From the NCBI GenBank assembly GCA_023444445.1, contig JAEXMK010000085.1:1-12928 (forward strand): a DNA stretch of 12,928 bases, in the 5' to 3' direction. The notes under the pieces were generated by a model, which saw only the letters and a program-made list of their open reading frames with translations, did no database searches and was not told the origin of the DNA. Position 1 is the first letter of the stretch; every line of letters starts with the position of its first letter. This stretch comes from Pseudomonadota bacterium. Lineage in GTDB: Bacteria > Pseudomonadota > Alphaproteobacteria > Rhizobiales > Rhizobiaceae. Of the stretch, positions 1-7,174 are shown in pieces. Position numbers and translations under genes: made by a program.

Positions 1-46
1 CGCTGTCGGGTGTATTTCGGGATCGCGTTGCTCTGGGAGGTGCACG

Positions 47-289
47 ATGAAGAACGAGAGATGGACAGAACCGGTTGAGGTTAATCTTGAGGCGAATGGC
101 AAGAGTGTCGTCGCCGGCCCCTTCGAAGCACTGACATTGCTGACGGAACGCTGGCCCAGGATTCGCGGATTGAGCTTCGTGAAAGCCAGAAGCGCCTGCC
201 GTGCCGCCCTTGACGGACGAAAATCGCCGGAGGAAGCGCGTAAATGCTTCACCGACGCGGTTTCCGAGATGCAGAAAAACCCCCACTGA
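47..289 (+). CDS. DUF982 domain protein
   Basis: This is an 80-residue protein of the DUF982 family, small proteins of unknown function found in many copies in rhizobial genomes. It shows the family layout: an N-terminal W-x-E-P-V strand (residues 6-10), a V-x-G-P-F-E-A segment (residues 22-28), then L-x-x-x-W-P (about 31-36), an A-x-x-A-C-x-x-A-L helix (about 47-55) and a C-terminal A-R-x-x-F-x-x-A helix. The start is supported by GGGAGG at 35-40, six bases before the ATG. There is no signal peptide or membrane segment, so it is probably cytoplasmic. A strong terminator follows directly, so it is probably monocistronic or last in its operon. The function is unknown; the family assignment is from recognition of the pattern. 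Confidence 0.85.
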   Translation: MKNERWTEPVEVNLEANGKSVVAGPFEALTLLTERWPRIRGLSFVKARSACRAALDGRKSPEEARKCFTDAVSEMQKNPH

Positions 290-304
290 CTGTGCCCAAA
301 AGAA

Positions 305-333
305 AACGGCTCCCAACAGGGAGCCGTTCTTTT
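305..333 (+). terminator. Intrinsic terminator of the DUF982 gene
   Basis: A perfect 10-bp stem (AACGGCTCCC at 305-314 pairing with GGGAGCCGTT at 319-328) with a 4-base loop is followed by CTTTT. It lies 15 bases after the DUF982 stop codon. Confidence 0.9.
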
Positions 334-339
334 ATGGCT

Positions 340-367
340 GGCGCTTCCGATGACCGGAAGCGCCTTT
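340..367. terminator. Second hairpin between convergent genes
   Basis: A perfect 10-bp stem (GGCGCTTCCG at 340-349 pairing with CGGAAGCGCC at 355-364) has a 5-base loop. It sits between the convergent DUF982 and PRC-barrel genes, 12 bases past the stop of the latter. On the plus strand it is followed by TTTC. On the minus strand the downstream bases are AGCCATAAAAG, so it lacks a good U-tract for the PRC-barrel gene. It probably helps stop or stabilise transcripts from both sides. Confidence 0.6.
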
Positions 368-375
368 CGAGACCT

Positions 376-768
376 TTACATCCAATAGGGCGCAACGCCG
401 TAATAGTCATAGACCTTGCGGTCCTTGGCGTAGAGCAGGTCGTCGTCGTCGAGATTAGTGAAGTGCGGCGCGTTTTCAATCTGCTCCTTGGTCAGATCGA
501 TGCGATAGCCGTCGAGCTCCTCATCATAGTGAAGCTTTTCCCAAGGCAGCGGGTAGTAGTCATCACCAATGCCGAGAAATCCGCCGAAGCTCAGCACCGC
601 ATAAGCGACACGACCGCCACGCTTTTCGAGAATAATGCGCTGGATCGAACCGATGTGTTTGCCGTCGGCACCATAAACGCGGGTGCCTTCCACCTTGTCG
701 CTGGCGATGAGGCTCGGCGTATCCTTGACATAGGGATCCTGTCCGGCGCGGGGTTCCTGATGCAACAT
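376..768 (-). CDS. PRC-barrel domain protein
   Basis: This is a 130-residue protein with a PRC-barrel domain, the small beta-barrel first described in the photosynthetic reaction centre H subunit and RimM. The domain begins at about residue 20 with the typical pattern 'V-E-G-T-x-V-Y-G-x-D-G-K-x-I-G-x-I'. It continues through 'R-V-A-Y-A-V-L-S-F-G-G-F-L-G-I-G' and 'Y-Y-P-L-P-W-E-K-L', which is characteristic of the stand-alone bacterial members. The C-terminal 40 residues are acidic and rich in Tyr (DDDDLLYAKDRKVYDYYG). A longer reading from 804 is possible, but GGAGG at 777-781 sits eight bases before the ATG at 768, so I take that start. No signal peptide is visible. Stand-alone PRC-barrel proteins are often linked to envelope or stress responses, but no specific role can be read here. 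Confidence 0.85.
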   Translation of the reverse strand: MLHQEPRAGQDPYVKDTPSLIASDKVEGTRVYGADGKHIGSIQRIILEKRGGRVAYAVLSFGGFLGIGDDYYPLPWEKLHYDEELDGYRIDLTKEQIENAPHFTNLDDDDLLYAKDRKVYDYYGVAPYWM

Positions 769-773
769 GATAG

Positions 774-781
774 TTTCCTCC
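774..781 (-). promoter_or_regulatory. Ribosome binding site fixing the PRC-barrel start
   Basis: Minus-strand GGAGGAAA, eight bases (counted from GGAGG) before the ATG at 768. It falls inside the longer reading frame that begins at 804, which argues for the shorter protein. Confidence 0.7.
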
Positions 782-897
782 ATCAATTTCTTCGTTGGTG
801 TCACAACTGGTAAACCCCAGCACCCGACAAATCGTTCCGAAGGGTTTTCGGCTCTCAGACCGGTTTCTTTTTGAAGGAGGATGGAACAAACGGGCGC

Positions 898-1779
898 CTA
901 TTGGCGTATTTTCTGCCAGACGGAAGGGGAGACACCAACCATCTTGCGGAAGACGCGCGAGAAGTGCGCCTGATCCGAGAAACCGGCGGCGATGGCGATA
1001 TCGGTCAGCGCCATGTCAGTCCTCACCATCAATTCCTTGACGTGATCGATGCGCGCCTGCATCTGCCACTGGTGCGGCGGCACGCCCGTGGAGGCCTTGA
1101 AGGCGTGGCTGAAATGGGATTGCGACAGGTTGGTGAGTTCCGCCAGTTCCTCCAACCGGATCGACCGCAGGCAATGTTCACGGATGTAATCGGTCGCCGC
1201 CCGCAACTGCCAGGAGGCAAGCTTGCTGCGTTTCCTGACCGGCTCCCGTTTCACCTTGAGGAAATCCGTCAGAAGTGCCAGGACGAGGCTTTCACCGTAG
1301 AGATCATGCAAGGGATCGGGATTATCGCATTCGGCGGCGATCAGCCGCGCGAGCGCCAGCAGACGCTCATCCTCAAACATCAGATGCGGATCGAGAAGAG
1401 CATGCGGATCGAAACTCTGCACCAGCCGCGCACCCAGCAACCCCGCATCGAAATGCAGATCGAGATGGCGCACGAAGGAGACATTGCTGAGCTCTGCGTG
1501 CACATCGAGATCGGCAGGCACGAAGGAAATCCTGTTTGCCTTTGACGAGCCGTAATTGTCGCGGCGATAACGGTTGATCATGAACCGGCCATCGTCGCTC
1601 CCGTCCATATCGAGCAGAAAAACGAACCGTGGATCCTTGCCGACATAACGGCCGCCCGCCTTCGGCGCGCAGCGCACGTCCCAGAGATCAGCAACGATGC
1701 CGTTCCACACTCTGGAGCGCGGGCCGCCGATCACGGCGAAACCCTCTATCTCATTTTCCATCCGAACACGGAACGCCAT
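898..1779 (-). CDS. AraC-family transcriptional regulator beside a siderophore receptor
   Basis: This is a 293-residue AraC/XylS-family DNA-binding regulator. The C-terminal hundred residues hold the two helix-turn-helix units: R-L-E-E-L-A-E-L-T-N-L-S-Q-S-H-F-S at about 208-224, and L-T-D-I-A-I-A-A-G-F-S-D-Q-A-H-F-S-R-V-F-R-K at about 258-279. The second carries the family signature, ending in V-G-V-S-P. The N-terminal 180 residues are the presumed ligand or oligomerisation domain and show no motif I can name. The gene lies 110 bases downstream of the TonB-dependent receptor on the same strand, an arrangement shared with siderophore-responsive activators such as PchR, AlcR and RhrA. A role in switching on the receptor when its siderophore is present is therefore inferred. 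A perfect inverted repeat containing a TGA-N9-TCA motif lies 30 bases upstream, so it probably has its own promoter. The ribosome binding site for this start is poor (AAGAGG only two bases before the ATG), so the exact start is uncertain; Met7 is an alternative. Confidence 0.88.
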   Translation of the reverse strand: MAFRVRMENEIEGFAVIGGPRSRVWNGIVADLWDVRCAPKAGGRYVGKDPRFVFLLDMDGSDDGRFMINRYRRDNYGSSKANRISFVPADLDVHAELSNVSFVRHLDLHFDAGLLGARLVQSFDPHALLDPHLMFEDERLLALARLIAAECDNPDPLHDLYGESLVLALLTDFLKVKREPVRKRSKLASWQLRAATDYIREHCLRSIRLEELAELTNLSQSHFSHAFKASTGVPPHQWQMQARIDHVKELMVRTDMALTDIAIAAGFSDQAHFSRVFRKMVGVSPSVWQKIRQ

Positions 1780-1808
1780 GGCCTCTTGATCCCGCGAGGC
1801 GCAAAGAC

Positions 1809-1849
1809 GCCACTATAAACATGATAAATCTATTCATGTTTATAGTGGC
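1809..1849. promoter_or_regulatory. Perfect 16-bp inverted repeat with embedded IRO-like box (operator of the AraC gene)
   Basis: GCCACTATAAACATGA at 1809-1824 is the exact reverse complement of TCATGTTTATAGTGGC at 1834-1849, separated by nine bases. The innermost bases of the arms and the gap form TGA-N9-TCA (1822-1836), the RirA IRO-box pattern. On the minus strand a -10-like TATAGT (1812-1817) begins four bases after the box, about 32 bases before the AraC-regulator ATG. The arms are AT-rich and no U-tract follows in either direction, so an operator is more likely than a terminator. Whether RirA, the AraC protein itself or both bind is not shown by the sequence. Confidence 0.65.
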
Positions 1850-1888
1850 AAATTATATTGACTGCAACTCTCCGCCTTTGAAGACAGC

Positions 1889-4078
1889 TTACCACTTCTT
1901 GGAAAGCTTGAAGGTGATGGTGCGGCTGTCGCCCCAGCCGCAAACGGAGACACCGGCGCAGCTCTTCACATATTCCTTGTCGAAGACATTCGCGACGTTG
2001 ACGGATGCGGTCCAGTCGTTCTTCTCGTAACGGATTGCGGCGTCGAAGACGGCGGCATCCGGCACGCGCAGCGTATTTGCCGCATCGGCCCAGGACTTGC
2101 CCTGATACCGCACGCCGCCACCAAGGCTGAGCCCATCGAGCGCATCATTCGTGAAGGCGTAGTCCAGCCAAAGCGAGGCGGTGTGGGCCGGCACGATCCA
2201 TGGCGATTTGCCGATCAGGTTGGGATTGGCATCCTTGGTGATATCGAGATCGGTATAGGAATAGGACGCAATCGCCTTCCAGTTTTCGTCGAGATTGGCC
2301 TTGGCCTCCAGCTCGAAGCCGGTGGAATCCACCTGCCCGAACTGGCCGCTCGTGGTCACGCCGCCAGCCGTATAGGACACGATGGCATTGTCCTTGACCA
2401 GCTTGAAGACGGAGGCCGTAATGCTGCCGTCGAAGAAGCTTGGCTCGTATTTGATGCCGGCCTCGAACTGATGCCCTTCCTCCGGGGCAGCGGGAGTGCC
2501 GTCGGCAAGCGTATCGATCAGCGGATTGAAGAAGGTGGCGGCCGAAACATAGGGGGTCAGGCCATTGTCGAATTCATAGGCCAGACCCGCGCGGCCGCTC
2601 AGCGCGTCGTCATTGGAGCGGCGAGAGATGCCCGCCGGCAGCCTGTTGTTCAGCTCGGTATCGACATAGTCATAACGGCCGTTCAGCGTCACCAGCCAGC
2701 CATCGCCAAAACGCAGCTGATCCTGGGCATAGATGCCGATCTGCTGCTGGGTAACGATATTGTCGGCATAAACGAAATTCGTTCCTTGCGTCGAGCCGTA
2801 GACCGGCTTCAGCGCGCCGATCGCATTCGATCCGCAGCAGGCCTGCACCTGATCCAGCCGGTAATATTTATAGTCAAGGCCGAACAGCAACGAATGGCTG
2901 ACAGCGCCGGTATCGAACTGACCTTCGATGCGGTTGTCGACGCCGAAGCTGTCGACCTTCGACAGACCGTCATAACCGAAGCGGGTCAGCATATAATCAT
3001 TGGTGATGGGATCGAGGATCGGCTGACCGTTGGCATCAGCATTGGCCCAACCGCCCGGATAGGGCCCTTTCTCATGCTTGTAGAGATGGCCGTAACGGGC
3101 GTTCTGGCTGATTTTCCAGCCATTGTCGAATTCATGGCTGACTTCGTAGCCCACCATCGACTGGTAGACACGGCCATTGTCGATGTCAGGTTCGCCATAA
3201 AAGGCCTTGCGGTCAAGCTTGCCAAAGGGTGCGTCGACCACGGTGCCGACATAGGGAAGGAAACCGTTGCCGACATGAACCTGATCGAGTGCCGAGAAAT
3301 AGCCGTAGAGCGTGGCGCTCGTCTGGGCATCCGGCTCGAAGGTGATCTGCGGCATGATGAAACCGCGCAGATCCTCGGAATAATCGGTGTAATTGTCGCC
3401 GCCCGAGACCTTGCCGGTGACCCGGTATTTCCACACGCCCTGCTCATCAACTTTGTCGCCCACATCGAAGCCGAAGAAGGCATTGCCGAAATTATTGATG
3501 CCGATTTCCGTTTCGCGAACCGGTGCGTCCTGCGGGCGCTTGCGGACCATCTGCACGATGCCACCGGGATTGGCGCCCCCATAAAGCACCGAGGCGGGGC
3601 CTTTGAGAACTTCCACACGCTCCAGACCGTAAGCGTCCATCTGGAAACCACCGAAACCATAGCTGAACAGGTTTAGCCCATCCAGGAACACGCCGGTCTG
3701 CGTTGCCTGGAAACCGCGAATGTAAAACCAGTCTGTATCCGGGTCGGCACCGAAGGGCTCCGCCGTCACGCCGGGCGTATAACGCAGCACCTCATCGATT
3801 TTGGTCACCGCGCCGCGATCGTTCATTTCCTGGCGGCCGACGACCGATACGGACTGGGGAATATCTTTCGTTTCCGTCTCGGTTTTCGAACCGGTCGCGC
3901 TTTTCTTCGCGACATAACCCCGGACCGGTCCCGTCGCGTTTTCGGCGCCCTGTCCTTCAACGGTAATCTGTTTCAGGACGGTCGTTTCCTGCGCGTGGCC
4001 CATCACAGGCCACACCAGAACAACCGCAGCCGTTCCCAAAGCCAGACGGCTCAAAAATATCCCATGCAAATTTTTCAA
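1889..4078 (-). CDS. TonB-dependent siderophore receptor (ferrichrome/FhuA-type)
   Basis: This is a 729-residue outer-membrane receptor that imports a ferric siderophore using energy from TonB-ExbBD. A signal peptide covers about residues 1-29 (hydrophobic core LALGTAAVVLVWPVMG, cleavage likely after GHA). A TonB-box-like stretch, TVLKQITVEG, is at 33-42. The plug domain runs from about 70 to 182, with K-D-I-P-Q-S-V-S-V-V (71-80), Y-T-P-G-V (100-104), Y-I-R-G-F (119-123) and E-R-V-E-V-L-K-G-P-A-S-V-L-Y-G (153-167). The rest is the 22-strand barrel, ending with N-V-F-D-K-E-Y-V (697-704), a cysteine pair C707/C713 and a terminal Trp. This C-terminal pattern fits the FhuA/FcuA/FoxA group of hydroxamate-type receptors; the actual substrate cannot be read. 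A second cysteine pair, C414-C415, lies in an extracellular-loop position. It sits 180 bases downstream of the Fe(III) permease and has its own promoter with an IRO-like box at 4144-4158. Vitamin B12 or haem transport is less likely given the plug motifs. Confidence 0.93.
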   Translation of the reverse strand: MKNLHGIFLSRLALGTAAVVLVWPVMGHAQETTVLKQITVEGQGAENATGPVRGYVAKKSATGSKTETETKDIPQSVSVVGRQEMNDRGAVTKIDEVLRYTPGVTAEPFGADPDTDWFYIRGFQATQTGVFLDGLNLFSYGFGGFQMDAYGLERVEVLKGPASVLYGGANPGGIVQMVRKRPQDAPVRETEIGINNFGNAFFGFDVGDKVDEQGVWKYRVTGKVSGGDNYTDYSEDLRGFIMPQITFEPDAQTSATLYGYFSALDQVHVGNGFLPYVGTVVDAPFGKLDRKAFYGEPDIDNGRVYQSMVGYEVSHEFDNGWKISQNARYGHLYKHEKGPYPGGWANADANGQPILDPITNDYMLTRFGYDGLSKVDSFGVDNRIEGQFDTGAVSHSLLFGLDYKYYRLDQVQACCGSNAIGALKPVYGSTQGTNFVYADNIVTQQQIGIYAQDQLRFGDGWLVTLNGRYDYVDTELNNRLPAGISRRSNDDALSGRAGLAYEFDNGLTPYVSAATFFNPLIDTLADGTPAAPEEGHQFEAGIKYEPSFFDGSITASVFKLVKDNAIVSYTAGGVTTSGQFGQVDSTGFELEAKANLDENWKAIASYSYTDLDITKDANPNLIGKSPWIVPAHTASLWLDYAFTNDALDGLSLGGGVRYQGKSWADAANTLRVPDAAVFDAAIRYEKNDWTASVNVANVFDKEYVKSCAGVSVCGWGDSRTITFKLSKKW

Positions 4079-4136
4079 GATATGCCCCGAAACAGATCGC
4101 GGCCGATGTCCATATCCGACAGGCCGCAGCGCCTCA

Positions 4137-4165
4137 ATTAAGATGAGTGTTTACATCAGGATTAA
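4137..4165 (-). promoter_or_regulatory. Iron-responsive promoter of the siderophore receptor
   Basis: On the minus strand a -35-like TTAATC (4160-4165) and a -10-like CTTAAT (4137-4142) are 17 bases apart. The spacer contains TGATGTAAACACTCA (4144-4158), matching the RirA IRO box TGA-N9-TCA. The same TTAATC-CTGAT run and the same 17-base spacing occur upstream of the ATPase gene at 8249-8277. The predicted transcript would start near 4130, about 50 bases before the receptor ATG. The motif is seen directly; promoter activity and RirA binding are inferred. Confidence 0.65.
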
Positions 4166-4257
4166 GACGGGATGCTTGTCGTTTTCGGGGCGGATTTGAA
4201 GCTTATTGGCTTCTCGCACAGTTTCAGACCCGTCATTTGTGAGGATGGACGTGGCTA

Positions 4258-5934
4258 TCAGCCCTTGCGCCGGCCTATCCTCGCCAGCAGCACCACGGGA
4301 AGGATACCGATGACGACAATTGCCAGGGCTGCGATCGACGCCTCTTCATAGGTGCCGCGTGCCGCTTCCCCATAAAGATGGGTGGCGAAGGTTTCGAAAT
4401 TGAGCGGGCGAAGGAGAAGCGTGGCGGGAAGCTCCTTGACGCAATCGACGAAGATCAGCAGCGCCGCCGCCGCCAGCGAAGCCTTGGAAAGCGGCAGATG
4501 AATCTGGCGGAAGGTCTGGGTTGCGGATCGCCCAAGCGTGCGCGAGGCATGATCGAAGGATTGCGGGATGCGGCTGAGCCCCGCATCGACACCACCGGCG
4601 GCAATGGTGAGGAAACGGGCGGAATAGGCGTAAATAAGGGCCGCGCCACTGCCGATAAAGATAAGGCCGGTGGAAATGCCGAACCAGTCACGCATGGTCT
4701 GATCGACAAAACGGTCGAAACTGCCAAGCGCGATCAGCACGCCGATGGCGATAACCGTTCCCGGGGCCGCGTAACCCACCGTCGAGAGGCGGTAGGACCA
4801 GAACGACAGGCGCCCTGGAACAAGGCGCATGGCATAAGCGACCGCAAGACCGAGGATCAAGGTGATCAGCGTGGCCAACCCGGCAAAGACGATGGTGTTT
4901 GCAGCCTCACCGGCAAAGCGGGCGGAGAGCCCGCTGAAGCGGAACCGCTTCCATGCCTCGATGACGAGATAGCTTGCGGGCGCCACGAAGCCGATCAGGA
5001 CCGGCAGGCTGCCAAGCATAAAGGCCGCCCAGCCCTTCGGGCCGGTCAACCGCAACGGCTCCAGTTCCCTGCTTTTCTGCGCGGAAACCGCATAACGCTG
5101 CTTGCGCCGCGCCCAGCGCTCCAGCGCTACAAGGGCAACGACGATGAACAGCATGGACAGCGCGATCTGCGCCGCACCCGGCAGGTCCGATTTCGTGACC
5201 CAGGTGGTGTAGACGGAAACCGTGAGCGTGCGGACGCCGAGGAATTCGGAGGCGCCGATATCGTTCAGCGCCTCCATGAGCGCGAGACTGACGCCAACCG
5301 CGATTGCCGGACGCGCCAGTGGCACCGCCACCTTGAAAAAAGCCGCACGTCGGGAAACGCCGAGCGTACGGGCCGCTTCCAACAGGTTACCCGCCTGCGT
5401 CAGGAACATGGCGCGCACGGGAATATAAACATAGGGAAACAGCACGAAGCCGAGAAGGACAATGCAGCCCACCATCGACCTTATGTCCGGCAGTCGGAAT
5501 TCACGCGGACTGGAATAACCCAGCAGCCAGCGGATCGTCCCCTGTACCGGCCCTATCGGATGCAGAATATCGAGATAGGCGTAAGCAACGATGTAGGTTG
5601 GCATGGCCAGCGGCAGCAACAGCGCCCATTCCAGCACTCTGCGTCCGGGAAAATCATAAGCGGTGACCAGCCAGGCGGCGCAGGTTCCTACCACACCCGC
5701 CAGCAACCCGACACCGGCAAGAAGGATGGCCGTATCCGGCAGGGCTGTCCCGAGCACGGTTGCGCCAAGATGATCCCACAGGCCTTCCGAACCCTGCACT
5801 GCCTGCGAAACCAGCGCCAGGACCGGCACCATGGCACCGCAAACCGCCAGCAAAGAAAGGCCCAGCCACCAGAAGGTGGAGGAAAACCTGGCTCTCGCCC
5901 GGGGGATCAATGGCTGGATGGTGTCTGGATTCAT
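4258..5934 (-). CDS. fbpB: Fe(III) ABC transporter permease, fused two-domain FbpB type
   Basis: This is a 558-residue inner-membrane permease in which two homologous permease halves are fused, as in FbpB, SfuB and AfuB. Hydrophobic segments are spread through both halves, about twelve in all. The two cytoplasmic EAA loops that contact the ATPase are visible: E-A-A-R-T-L-G-V-S-R-R-A-A-F-F at 186-200, and D-H-A-S-R-T-L-G-R-S-A-T-Q-T-F at 461-475. The motif K-E-L-P-A-T-L-L-L-R-P (500-510) is typical of ferric-iron permeases. It follows the binding-protein gene by 70 bases on the same strand, with a hairpin in the gap, so the two are probably co-transcribed with attenuation between them. The ribosome binding site is weak (CAGAAG). 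The substrate is inferred as Fe(III) from the permease motif and the binding protein. Confidence 0.92.
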   Translation of the reverse strand: MNPDTIQPLIPRARARFSSTFWWLGLSLLAVCGAMVPVLALVSQAVQGSEGLWDHLGATVLGTALPDTAILLAGVGLLAGVVGTCAAWLVTAYDFPGRRVLEWALLLPLAMPTYIVAYAYLDILHPIGPVQGTIRWLLGYSSPREFRLPDIRSMVGCIVLLGFVLFPYVYIPVRAMFLTQAGNLLEAARTLGVSRRAAFFKVAVPLARPAIAVGVSLALMEALNDIGASEFLGVRTLTVSVYTTWVTKSDLPGAAQIALSMLFIVVALVALERWARRKQRYAVSAQKSRELEPLRLTGPKGWAAFMLGSLPVLIGFVAPASYLVIEAWKRFRFSGLSARFAGEAANTIVFAGLATLITLILGLAVAYAMRLVPGRLSFWSYRLSTVGYAAPGTVIAIGVLIALGSFDRFVDQTMRDWFGISTGLIFIGSGAALIYAYSARFLTIAAGGVDAGLSRIPQSFDHASRTLGRSATQTFRQIHLPLSKASLAAAALLIFVDCVKELPATLLLRPLNFETFATHLYGEAARGTYEEASIAALAIVVIGILPVVLLARIGRRKG

Positions 5935-5953
5935 GTGCTTCTGGAAAATACGC

Positions 5954-5984
5954 GGAAAGGCGCCCGCGGGTGCGAACGCCTTCC
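5954..5984 (-). terminator. Intercistronic hairpin between binding protein and permease genes
   Basis: On the minus strand GGAAGGCG pairs with CGCCTTTCC with one bulged base, around a 14-base loop that itself contains CCCGCGGG. It lies 20 bases after the binding-protein stop and 20 bases before the permease ATG, and is followed by GCGTATTTTCC. It resembles the stabilising or partly terminating hairpins that keep binding-protein mRNA in excess over permease mRNA in ABC operons. Confidence 0.5.
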
Positions 5985-6004
5985 ACCTTGTTAGTTGACT
6001 GGCC

Positions 6005-7021
6005 TTACTTGTCGAAACCGACCTTGTCGACCAGTTCGCTCGCCTGCTTGCGGTGCGAGACGATTTCCGTGAGTGACTTGTTATCGATCTTCAGCGTGCC
6101 GAAGGAAGCGATGATCTCGTTGAGAGCCGCGCCCTGCTTGACCGGATATTCGTAGTTGGCTTCGGCATAGATCTTCTGGGCTTCGTCAGAGACGAGATAT
6201 TCCAGAAGCTTGATGGCCTCCGCCTTGTTCGGAGCGTTCTTGGCCACGGCCGCGCCTGATATGTTGACCTGCGTGCCGCCGTTCTTGAAGGTCGGCAGAA
6301 CCACCTTGATGGCGTCGCCCCACTTCACCTGCTCCTCGCCGCCCTTGCCCGAGCGCATCAGGCCGACATAATAGGAATTGGCGATGCCGATATCGCAAAT
6401 ACCGCCGAGAATGTCCTTGGCAACGTCACGGTCACCGCCGCCGGCCTTGCGGGCAAGGTTGTCCTTCACGCCTGCGAGCCACTTTTCAGTGTCTTCAGCG
6501 CCGTAATGAGCGATGTAATCGGCAAACAGCGCCGTATTATAGGGATGCTGGCCAGCGCGAATGCAGACCTTGCCCTTCCACTTCGCATCCGCCAGGTCTT
6601 CATAATTGAAGGAAGCGAGATCGAGGTCCTTCGCCGCATAAAGAACGCGGGCGCGCATGGAGAGCGCGAACCAGTGACCCTTGGCGTCACGAAGCTCGGC
6701 GGGAACAGCCTTGTTCAGGGTCTCGGATTCGACCGTCTGGGTGACACCCTTTTCGGCGAGATCAACGAGATTACCAGCATCAACCGTCATCAGGACGTCG
6801 GCCGGCGAGCTGGCGCCTTCGCTCAAAACGCGCTCAGCAAGGCCATCCTTCAGGAATACGGTGTTGACCTTGACACCGCTCGATGCCGTGAAGGATTCCA
6901 GCAGCGGCTGGATCAGGCCCGGCTCGCGGGTGGTGTAGATGTTAAGCTCAGCGGCATTCACCGTTCCGGCGGCAAAGGCAACCGAGCTGGCAAGCAGGGC
7001 AAATCGGGTAAATTTCGTCAT
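6005..7021 (-). CDS. fbpA: Fe(III)-binding periplasmic protein, FbpA/FutA type
   Basis: This is a 338-residue periplasmic substrate-binding protein for an ABC transporter, expected to bind ferric iron. The signal peptide is clear: K and R in the first six residues, hydrophobic core FALLASSVAFAAG, cleavage after VNA (residue 23). The mature protein begins AELNIYTTRE, the first-strand pattern of the FbpA/FutA family with a candidate ligand at Tyr29. The adjacent tyrosines Tyr217-Tyr218 in I-A-N-S-Y-Y-V-G match the double-Tyr pair that coordinates Fe(III) in FbpA proteins. A longer frame from 7087 exists, but GAGGGAG seven bases before the ATG at 7021 and the promoter at 7064-7086 place the start here. 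It is 70 bases upstream of the permease and separated by 153 bases from the ATPase gene, with its own IRO-like box. The family is confident; Fe(III) specificity rests on the tyrosine motif and context. Confidence 0.92.
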   Translation of the reverse strand: MTKFTRFALLASSVAFAAGTVNAAELNIYTTREPGLIQPLLESFTASSGVKVNTVFLKDGLAERVLSEGASSPADVLMTVDAGNLVDLAEKGVTQTVESETLNKAVPAELRDAKGHWFALSMRARVLYAAKDLDLASFNYEDLADAKWKGKVCIRAGQHPYNTALFADYIAHYGAEDTEKWLAGVKDNLARKAGGGDRDVAKDILGGICDIGIANSYYVGLMRSGKGGEEQVKWGDAIKVVLPTFKNGGTQVNISGAAVAKNAPNKAEAIKLLEYLVSDEAQKIYAEANYEYPVKQGAALNEIIASFGTLKIDNKSLTEIVSHRKQASELVDKVGFDK

Positions 7022-7028
7022 GTGATGT

Positions 7029-7035
7029 CTCCCTC
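7029..7035 (-). promoter_or_regulatory. Ribosome binding site fixing the binding-protein start
   Basis: Minus-strand GAGGGAG, seven bases before the ATG at 7021. It supports the 338-residue protein with a proper signal peptide over the longer frame beginning at 7087. Confidence 0.75.
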
Positions 7036-7063
7036 TCCGATAGCGGCAATGGAGGCAGCAAAC

Positions 7064-7086
7064 ATCATACATGACGCTACAAATCA
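7064..7086 (-). promoter_or_regulatory. IRO-like box and -10 element upstream of the Fe(III)-binding protein
   Basis: On the minus strand TGATTTGTAGCGTCA (7072-7086) matches TGA-N9-TCA and is followed two bases later by the -10-like TATGAT (7064-7069). The left half, TGATTTG, is identical to that of the box upstream of the ATPase gene. No good -35 hexamer is evident at the right spacing. The predicted transcript would start near 7057, about 36 bases before the ATG. This suggests the binding-protein and permease genes have their own iron-repressed promoter rather than relying on the ATPase promoter. Confidence 0.6.
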
Positions 7087-7174
7087 AGTTTTATTTCTCA
7101 GCTTTTTACATGTCTTTAATCACCAAGAGTTGAAAATAGGGCCGCAATAGAAATGATAATCCGCTAATTCAACC

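Noticed and set aside
244..813. A 189-codon plus-strand open frame over the PRC-barrel gene
   Set aside because: It overlaps the DUF982 end, two hairpins and the antisense of the PRC-barrel gene. It has no ribosome binding site and no family motif.
837..851. A small hairpin CCGAA-N5-TTCGG downstream of the AraC gene as terminator
   Set aside because: The stem is only five base pairs and no T-run follows on the minus strand.
1809..1849. The 16-bp inverted repeat as an intrinsic terminator of the receptor gene
   Set aside because: The stem is AT-rich and no U-tract follows on the minus strand (GTCTTTGCGCC). Its centre fits an operator pattern better.
2183..3676. A 497-codon open frame on the plus strand opposite the siderophore receptor
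   Set aside because: It lies entirely inside the receptor gene, which has full family motifs. The translation shows no domain and is a by-product of GC-rich codon use.
4378..5994. A 538-codon plus-strand open frame opposite the Fe(III) permease
   Set aside because: The translation is very rich in Arg, Gly, Gln and Asp with no recognisable domain, and mirrors the permease codons. The permease has clear EAA motifs.
7022..7087. An in-frame 22-codon N-terminal extension of the Fe(III)-binding protein
   Set aside because: It would place Cys- and His-rich sequence before a perfectly good signal peptide and would overlap the predicted promoter and IRO-like box.
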